DNA from: Anagrus nilaparvatae
Lineage: Eukaryota > Arthropoda > Insecta > Hymenoptera > Mymaridae
Reading direction: 5' to 3'
Length of the DNA stretch: 64,000 nucleotides
Assembly: GCA_022575985.1 (NCBI GenBank)
Contig: JAKSXM010000288.1
Span: 771,501 to 835,500, forward strand
Below, one piece after another: positions 58,126 to 64,000 of this stretch; the stretch's first letter is position 1; each line of letters opens with the position of its first letter. The notes under the pieces are model-generated. The model saw only the letters and a list, made by a program, of their open reading frames with translations, did no database searches and was not told the DNA's origin. Position numbers and translations under genes: made by a program.

Positions 58126-59136
58126 ATGGCAGAACAGGTAGACATGGGAATTGAAATAATTGAACACCGCGAAACACGGCGCGAGCCGTTAAATTACTTA
58201 AAGGATTATTATGCTCATCGGGCTACTACTCTCTGTTTTAAGAAAGCAGGAGGTCATAGGCTGAACCTTGATAACAGTGAGATTTATCTGTCGAGCGAAT
58301 TCGGATTCAATAAACTCACTCAGACTATGCTATGCTTAATGCATCTTCTCCATATCATATTTGACATTGATCACGATACCGACAACTGGTATCCGTTTGT
58401 TATTATGTGCTCTTAATGAATATCGGATGCTTATCCATAAATTTCGGTCGTTTGGTATTTCGAGAAAGATATGCAATGTTAATGCTTGACAACCGTGAGA
58501 ATTTGAGGACGGTTATTTTTCATAAAGTAGAAGCCAATTATTTAGCATGGATGCCCGATTTTCTTGGGACCATGCAGATAACAGATTTTGAGGTTGATAC
58601 TTTTACATTGTCCTTCCAGAATGGTGAAATAGAGACAGAATTCCATTTACCAGTATAGCCCTTTAAACAAATACGTGTACGCGGAAACATTTCCCATCAC
58701 TTACTAAGTAATCAAGGGGAGATGTTACGAGAACTACGTTTATATAGTTCTATATATAACCCATTTCTGCTGAATGACGCGTTTACCGAATCAATTAGTA
58801 ATCTTCGATTACTAACGACTTTATGTATACCTTACAGTAATGTAGAGAACCCAGATTTTTCCATAATTTGTACCAACCTGGTAAGTCTGCAAGAATTGAA
58901 CGTGTGTGGATGCGTCCTTTTAAGTTCTCAAGGACTGAAAGGTCTAGGATTATTGCCAGGTTTAACAAATTTATCCGTGGCATTTGTAGATGTAAAATAT
59001 GAAAGTCTACAAATGCTCCACACCTTGGTTTATTTAGATGTGAGTTACCAAAATTTCGTAGGATTGGACGTGTTGCATCTAATGTCGCATTTACCTAGAC
59101 TGGAAGTAATTCTGAGTGTGTTCTCGGAACATTCGG
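58126..59136 (+). pseudogene. Leucine-rich-repeat (FBXL/AMN1-like) protein, frameshifted, copy 1
   Basis: ATG at 58126 opens a frame (RRETRREPLNYLKDYYAHR-like N-terminus) broken at about 58397 by a one-base loss relative to copy 2. The next frame runs to a TAG at 58656, and the same frame resumes after it. From 58722 the protein has regular LRRs (LRELRLYSS, LLTTLCIPYSN, LQELNVCGC, LTNLSVAFVDVK, LVYLDVSYQNF), roughly six repeats like those of F-box/LRR proteins, which recognise substrates for ubiquitin ligases. The end is cut at 59136 where unit 2 begins. It lies directly after LTR block 2. No F-box was recognised, and there is no signal peptide. Confidence 0.65.
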
Positions 59137-59604
59137 ATTATTATATTAAATGCCGCATATTATTTTTCCTATTGCATTTCTATTACTTTTCTCTGTAAAG
59201 CTCAGTTATCCGTGCGAAAGCGAGATTGCTAGACTCGATTTCTAGGAGTAACAGCATGAGCTTTCTTAAGACATCTGACGCGATTTTATCTATCATAGCC
59301 AACCTTTAGATTAAATTGTAAAGTCTTTCTTGATCTTAATATATAATAAACTTAAAGTCAAAATATAAAAGCTCAGTGTGTAAAATTATTTCCATGAATC
59401 CTACATATCAATAAAGACGCCAAAACAGACCCAGTAAATCTACCGAATCGCTACGTATAAAAAGGTTGAAAGCAAACAACAACTTTAGAGATCGTAAGTC
59501 ACTTATTCTATCTGCCAGATTCGTGACACCAGCATTAACTGTCACCCCAAAGACAAATTTGTTTCTGAAACACAAATTGAATTCCAATAGTAAAAAGAAC
59601 GAAA

Positions 59605-60145
59605 AAAAATGAAATAATAAAAGAAATCGAGGATATTAAGCAAAAAGCAGATAGGAAATTTAAATGGTCGAACAGAAAATGGAAGGACTTTATGAATGTA
59701 GGGGTGCAAACTCCAGGGCACAGAGAGCAGAGTTATAATTATAATCCCAGGCAAAATTTTCCAAGAAATAATTTACTAACTTTTAAAGACCAACTCCATT
59801 TAATCTCAGACTACGAAGATAAGTCAGAGAACCTTTTCTCCTTCTGTAAGAGTTTAGAAAATTTGGTCACAACTTATGGACCAAAATGCGAATTTTACGT
59901 ATTACGAATTCTTGTAAGGAAATTGAAGGGTAGTGCGGCCCAAATATTTAAAAGATCAGTTCAAAGCTACAACAACCTTAATAAATCAATTAAAACTCTA
60001 AAACTCCAATTCGGACGGAGAAACTGTGCGTACAAGATTACGCAATATCGTTCAAAATAAAGAAGAACCAGTTGAGGACTATGCGCTCAGGGTTCAGCTT
60101 CTGGAGCAAAAATTAATAACTATCTACGAAGTCTCCACGGAATAA
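59605..60145 (+). pseudogene. Gypsy-like gag, unit 2
   Basis: Copy of 56417-56951 with few differences. The open frame 59692-60060 carries the same one-base break after the KSIKTLKL-type helix near 60008. It ends in the deletion joint at 60143. Confidence 0.6.
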
Positions 60146-60313
60146 AGAATATCATAACCAATCGCAAGTATTATTTCTTATACTTTCTTTCCGAAAATTA
60201 TCCTACGGGGTCCAGCAGAACCAGTCTTAGTCATATATACATATAAATTCTTATGTGTATATAGGTGAAGGACGATTCTTGAACATAAATAAAATAAAAA
60301 CGAGAATTATTCA

Positions 60314-60718
60314 ATGGCAGAACAGGTAGACATGGGAATTCAAATTATTGAACACCGCGAAACACGACGCGAGCCGTTAAATTACTTAAAGGATTATTAT
60401 GCCCATCGGGCTAATACTCTCTCTTTTAAGGAAGCAGGAGGTCATAGGCTGAACCTTGATAACAGTGAAATTTATCTGTCCAGCGAGTTTGGATTCAATA
60501 AACTCACTCAGACTATGCTATGGTTAACGCATCTTCTCCACATCATATTTGTCATTGATCACGTTACCGACAACTGGTATGCCATTCGTTATTATGTGCT
60601 CTCAATGAATATCGGATGCTTAACAATAAATTTCGGTCGTTTGGTATTTCGAGAAAGATATGCAATATTAATGCTTGAAAACCGTGAGAATTTGAGGACG
60701 GTTATTTTTCATAAAGTA
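60314..60718 (+). pseudogene. LRR-protein N-terminal fragment, copy 2
   Basis: The ATG at 60314 opens an uninterrupted frame through TNFG-like FGRLVFRERYAILMLENREN to 60718, matching 58126-58529 but without its frameshift, so this shows the ancestral frame. At 60719 the sequence switches to unrelated bases (ATATATCCAATATATATCGG) and stops. The LRR part is missing. Confidence 0.6.
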
Positions 60719-60770
60719 ATATATATCCAATATATATCGGGAAAAATTTAAAAATAAGACAAAATCTACT

Positions 60771-61253
60771 ATGATAAATAAAAGAAATGATAATTATGAC
60801 TCGGATTCGGATAATGATTTAAGAGAATACATAGTCAGAGCTGCAACGGCTACAAGAACTATATGTGGTTTTTGTAAATCAACCCTTCACGAATCGAAGA
60901 ACTGTCCTGGTTTACCAAAAATTATTGATTTAATTCAATCACTTAATATAAATAATAATAATAGTATCAGTACAATGAGTACAAATCGTAATATTATGCC
61001 AAATAATGATATTCCAGTGGCAATGATTAACCCTAACAATCATTATAACAGGGATAACTTTACGAATAATAGATTTGATTATAACCGAAAAACATCCCAC
61101 GGGATCCAGGAGTATCCTGAATCGCCATCAACATCAATTAAAGGGGCGAAAGCGCACAACATCAAGAAACAACATTTAACCGAAAGGGTTAAAGTTATAA
61201 CACTTTACCGAAAAAGACTACCCCATATAGAAAACTACCGGACTATCGATTGA
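60771..61253 (+). CDS. Gag nucleocapsid-like ORF with one CCHC zinc knuckle
   Basis: A 160-codon open frame. The N-terminus is acidic (NYDSDSDNDL), and at about residues 38-51 it has CGFCKSTLHESKNC, a C-x2-C-x4-H-x4-C zinc knuckle, the nucleic-acid-binding site of retroviral-type gag. A long Asn-rich linker follows. The same N-terminus (MITKRNNNYDSDSDEDVR) is found at 61786 after LTR-like block C. Around 61098 it overlaps the string CACGGGATCCAGGAGTATCC found in the 55247 block, so the C-terminal part of this frame is probably read-through into non-gag sequence. Confidence 0.6.
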   Translation: MINKRNDNYDSDSDNDLREYIVRAATATRTICGFCKSTLHESKNCPGLPKIIDLIQSLNINNNNSISTMSTNRNIMPNNDIPVAMINPNNHYNRDNFTNNRFDYNRKTSHGIQEYPESPSTSIKGAKAHNIKKQHLTERVKVITLYRKRLPHIENYRTID

Positions 61254-61365
61254 TATTTTCCCTCTCTATTATGTAAATAATAGAAAACCGCCTGCTCAGA
61301 AATGAAAGATCCGCCTAAGAAAGCTTTTTCTCTACCTAGCATGGTTGTAATCCATTTCATTCACG
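61254..61365. other. Non-coding DNA before LTR block C
   Basis: Short and featureless, with some purine-rich stretches. Confidence 0.3.
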
Positions 61366-61750
61366 CAAATTCCGCATACTATATATTCTGAGCTTTTCTC
61401 TGAAAAGCTCAGTTAGCCGAGAGAAAGCGACACTGCTACTCTTAGTTTCCGGGAGTAATAGAATAAGCTTTCTTAAGACATCTAACGCGTTATCTCAATT
61501 AAAGCCATCCAGTAGTTTGTATTAAAGTCTTTCTTGATCAAGTATAAAATAAACTTAAAGTCTAATAATAAAAGCTCGGTGTACAAAATTATTCTAAGAA
61601 CCCTACTTATCCGTGAAAACGACAAAAAAGGCCCAGTCAGTCTTCAGAATCGCCACATAAGAAAAGAGTGAAAGCAAATAACATCGCAGAGATCATAAGT
61701 CACATTTTCCCATCTGCCAAATTCGTGACAGCGAGATGAATCGATATCTT
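61366..61750 (+). repeat. LTR-like block C and leader
   Basis: Diverged copy of blocks A and B: GAGCTTTTCTCTGAAAAGCTC is a palindrome at 61390; TTAAAGTCTTTCTTGATC and AATAAACTTAAAGTC (61549) follow, then AGGCCCAGTCAGTC (61630). Confidence 0.5.
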
Positions 61751-61785
61751 TTCGAGACAAAATTGCAAAAAGGGCAATATTAACA

Positions 61786-61863
61786 ATGATAACTAAAAGA
61801 AATAATAACTATGATTCAGATTCTGATGAAGATGTGAGAATTATTGGCCTTCCTAATATATAG
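61786..61863 (+). pseudogene. Start of a gag nucleocapsid-like ORF
   Basis: MITKRNNNYDSDSDEDVR and an early stop. It is the same N-terminus as the ORF at 60771, here cut short. Confidence 0.5.
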
Positions 61864-62150
61864 TATTTTAACTTTTCAATCATACTTATAAAACGCCAGA
61901 CACATAACAGCTTACACTAGATACAATAACAATTTACATTCCTAAAAATCAATACGTGGTTAAAGGACATTGGTCGAATAAGATAACAAATAGATACGAA
62001 GCTTTGATAATACAGCCCCCTCAGAAAGAAAATGCTCTAAGCTAATCCAATCAGAATAGAACCTTCAAAACTAAGGCTAACCAATGAACGTTTTATTTTC
62101 GTCGGCCATCATGATAAACATTAACTAATTAGAATTATATGTAGGAGAAG
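61864..62150. other. AT-rich DNA
   Basis: Nothing recognised. Confidence 0.3.
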
Positions 62151-62515
62151 ATACAAATTTATCTAAACTAAATCCTTATAGGACCGCACTAATACGCGAA
62201 TATATAAGCAGAGCCCATACGGAGAAAGCTCACTTCTAGGGAGTTTACGAACGACTAACTATCGTATCATAGACTACTGAGTAAAACTGCGTACTCACCG
62301 TCGCGTTGCTCATACTTCGGGTCAACACTATAGTCGCGCACTTTTGGTGAATTCCACTTTAAGCGAAACTTGTAAAGACTTTCTTGGTACAGATATTTTA
62401 ACTAAATAAAAGTACTCAGTTAACTTTAAAGCACAAGTGTATAATTATTTTATATAACCTAAATTCCGCAAATTTTCCTTCCGCAAATATACCAAATCAT
62501 GGTCCAGCCGAATCA
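62150..62515 (+). repeat. LTR-like block with TATA box and primer-site-like end
   Basis: AATATATAAGCAG at 62200, TTTCTTGGTACAG, AATAAAAG at 62406, and the end AATCATGGTCCAGCCGAATC (62494-62512) give the same order as the other LTR blocks. Confidence 0.5.
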
Positions 62516-63440
62516 AGACGCTAAAACAGTGAAAGCCAACCAATATCAATGAAGTCATCATACCATTTGTCTACAATTGGTCAACTACCCAAAAACGTAA
62601 CAAATTGGTTTCCGACACCAGGTCTGGTGGAAGGTTAAATTGGAGTTTCCAGGAACAAGGAGGAATGGGACTGGAATAAAACTCATAGTAAGCAAGGACA
62701 GTGGACTAAAGTTGTTATGGAGAGTTACTTCAAGGAGGAATTTGAATAAATCTTACCTGTAGGAGCCCTCCAAAGAGAACGGCACTTCCAAACTTCTGAT
62801 GGAGATCCAGTTCATCATAGTGAACACTTTATAAGAGATAAGTATAAAAATTTTATATTTTCTTTGCATCGTTTATAGTAAAAATATAATTCACACACAT
62901 AGAAAATAGTTAGATGAAACATTAATATCTGCATGCGATAAACAGAAAGATAATCGACTATGAATGATAAAAGCGATGTTTTCTATAATTATTTAGAAAA
63001 ATAACTTGACTAAATTAGAATTTCTATTAAAAAGAAAGAACTTTCAATAAATATAAAAATAATGTAAACAATGTAAGATTTTTAGAATGCTAATAACGGT
63101 TTCATAGCGATAAATGCATTGATCCATAGAAAATTGCTAAAAATATGAGTAATGAGAATAAGAATAATTGGAGAGATAGCCAAGAGCAATTTAAAACAGA
63201 TTCTTCCCCAAATAATAGTCTTGAAAATACTGTAAAAGATGATAAAATTAAATGACCGAATACAAGTTATTCTGTAATACCGGACGATAAATTTGAAGAG
63301 ATTAGTAAAGCAAATAAAGAGTTACTTTTGCCCAAATCAAAACTTCATTTTGGTAAAAGCTTGGAAAAAAATACATGGTCAAGAAATACAGAAAAGAAAA
63401 AATTAAATTCTAAGAGTAAGCCCTATTGATCTAATAAAAG
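62516..63440 (+). pseudogene. Retroelement leader and gag-like fragments
   Basis: 62620-62680 matches the leader at 55375 (GGTCTGGTGGAAGG). RDKYKNFIF near 62833 matches the ORF at 55488. IPDDKFEEISKANKELLLPKSK then LHFGKSLEKN (63270-63365) matches 53754-53830. Stops lie throughout. Confidence 0.5.
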
Positions 63441-63589
63441 AAAATACGGGCGGATTATTAATTAAGGACCTAATATACCTCTTATTTTTGCCAAATGCAT
63501 ATTACAATATCTTCACAAAATTTACCTTTGATGATAACTATGTCTGGACTCATATTTTTATTAACCCACTCTTTTATTGCTATTACAAT
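63441..63589. repeat. Repeat shared with 57172-57290
   Basis: TTAAGGACCTAATATACCTCTTA and ACAATATCTTCACAAAATTT match 57172-57230. Confidence 0.55.
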
Positions 63590-64000
63590 GTCTAGACACA
63601 TAAATACTGATTTTCCTTAACCTTATTATAAAAGATATTATCACGTAATACATAAAAAGTCTAGACACATAAATAATGATTTTTTCTCAACCTTATTATA
63701 AAAGATATTATCACGTAATACATAAAAAGTCTAGACACATAAATAATGATTTTTCCTCAACCTTATAGTAAAAGATATTATCACGTAACATATAAAAAGT
63801 CTAGACACATAAATAATGATTTCCCTCAACCTTATTATAAAAGATATTATCACGTTACATATAGAAAGTCTAGACACATTATAAAAGACATTATCACGTA
63901 ACACATAAAAAGTCTAGACACATAAATAAATATATTAACCAGTCTATATTACATAGCAATAACACGAGTTTCCTATTAAAGAAGGTCTAGACACATAAAC
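63590..64000 (+). repeat. Minisatellite, period 69-70 bp
   Basis: GTCTAGACACATAAATA starts units at 63590, 63659, 63729, 63799, 63868 and 63912, with a further copy at 63985. Units contain CAACCTTATTATAAAAG and ATATTATCACGTAA. Spacing is 69, 70, 70, 69 and 44 bp, so the fifth unit is shortened. It runs off the window edge. Confidence 0.9.

Larger units (their letters stand above)
55950..59136 (+). repeat. Tandem duplication, unit 1 (3187 bp)
   Basis: Begins ATTATTATATTAAATGCCGC at 55950. The second copy starts with the same bases at 59137. Unit 1 contains LTR-like block, gag pseudogene, second LTR and an LRR gene copy. Confidence 0.85.
59137..60718 (+). repeat. Tandem duplication, unit 2 (partial)
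   Basis: Homologous to 55950-56951 and then, after an internal deletion, to 57952-58529. The deletion joint reads GAAT, a 4-base microhomology present at both donor sites. Similarity ends at 60718. Confidence 0.85.

Noticed and set aside
63590..64000. CRISPR or origin iterons
   Set aside because: Head-to-tail ~70-bp units with no unique spacers; a minisatellite.
1..64000. tRNA, rRNA or snRNA genes
   Set aside because: No cloverleaf or conserved box sequences were noticed on either strand; a proper tRNAscan-type search was not possible here.

Overview
This window looks like a gene-poor, repeat-rich stretch of an animal nuclear genome. It is very AT-rich, the few recognisable coding pieces are split by GT-AG introns, and there are no operons, Shine-Dalgarno sites, tRNAs or rRNAs that I can see. 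An R1-clade LINE, a pogo/Tigger-type transposase, a THAP-domain element, a Tctex-type dynein light chain fragment and Gypsy-like gag pieces together suggest an arthropod, most likely an insect. A parasitoid wasp or other AT-rich insect is an inference only. Most long open frames are chance frames in AT-rich DNA or lie inside repeats.

Region by region: 0.4-10.2 kb is AT-rich DNA with several foldback (long inverted-repeat) elements. At 10.3-10.64 kb sits the only gene that looks intact, a two-exon secreted six-cysteine peptide with an inhibitor-cystine-knot spacing. A 5.7-kb TA-target DNA transposon (10637-16365) begins inside its stop codon. The transposon carries a decayed pogo/Tigger transposase (11.9-13.3 kb), and a 1-kb TTA-target foldback element is nested inside its right terminal repeat. 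From 16.6 to 30 kb there are more foldback and degenerate tandem repeats and one candidate first coding exon at 28.45 kb (minus strand). From 30.2 to 43.2 kb lie two 3' ends of R1-type LINEs (one old, one young with a target-site duplication and poly(A)), a 2-kb palindrome with THAP-domain arms, a damaged Tctex-type dynein light chain gene, and a transposon with inverted arrays of 176-bp repeats around a decayed ORF. A hammerhead-like ribozyme motif is at 43.4 kb on the minus strand. A PIF1-type helicase pseudogene spans 44.2-45.35 kb. 46.8-51.2 kb holds at least four foldback elements.

From 53.6 kb to the end is a graveyard of LTR retroelements: several LTR-like blocks (TATA box, AATAAA, then a GGTCCAGC-like putative primer site), gag fragments including a CCHC zinc knuckle, and a tandem duplication (55950-59136 and 59137-60718). 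In both copies of the duplication a leucine-rich-repeat ORF starts about 90 bases after an LTR/primer-site block. The window ends in a ~70-bp minisatellite (63.59-64.0 kb).

The genes do not form a common pathway. The observations most worth following are the cystine-knot peptide gene with a transposon seated in its stop codon, the LRR ORF carried behind an LTR, the THAP palindrome, the ribozyme-like motif, and two 42-44-bp micro-transposons with 3-bp target duplications.
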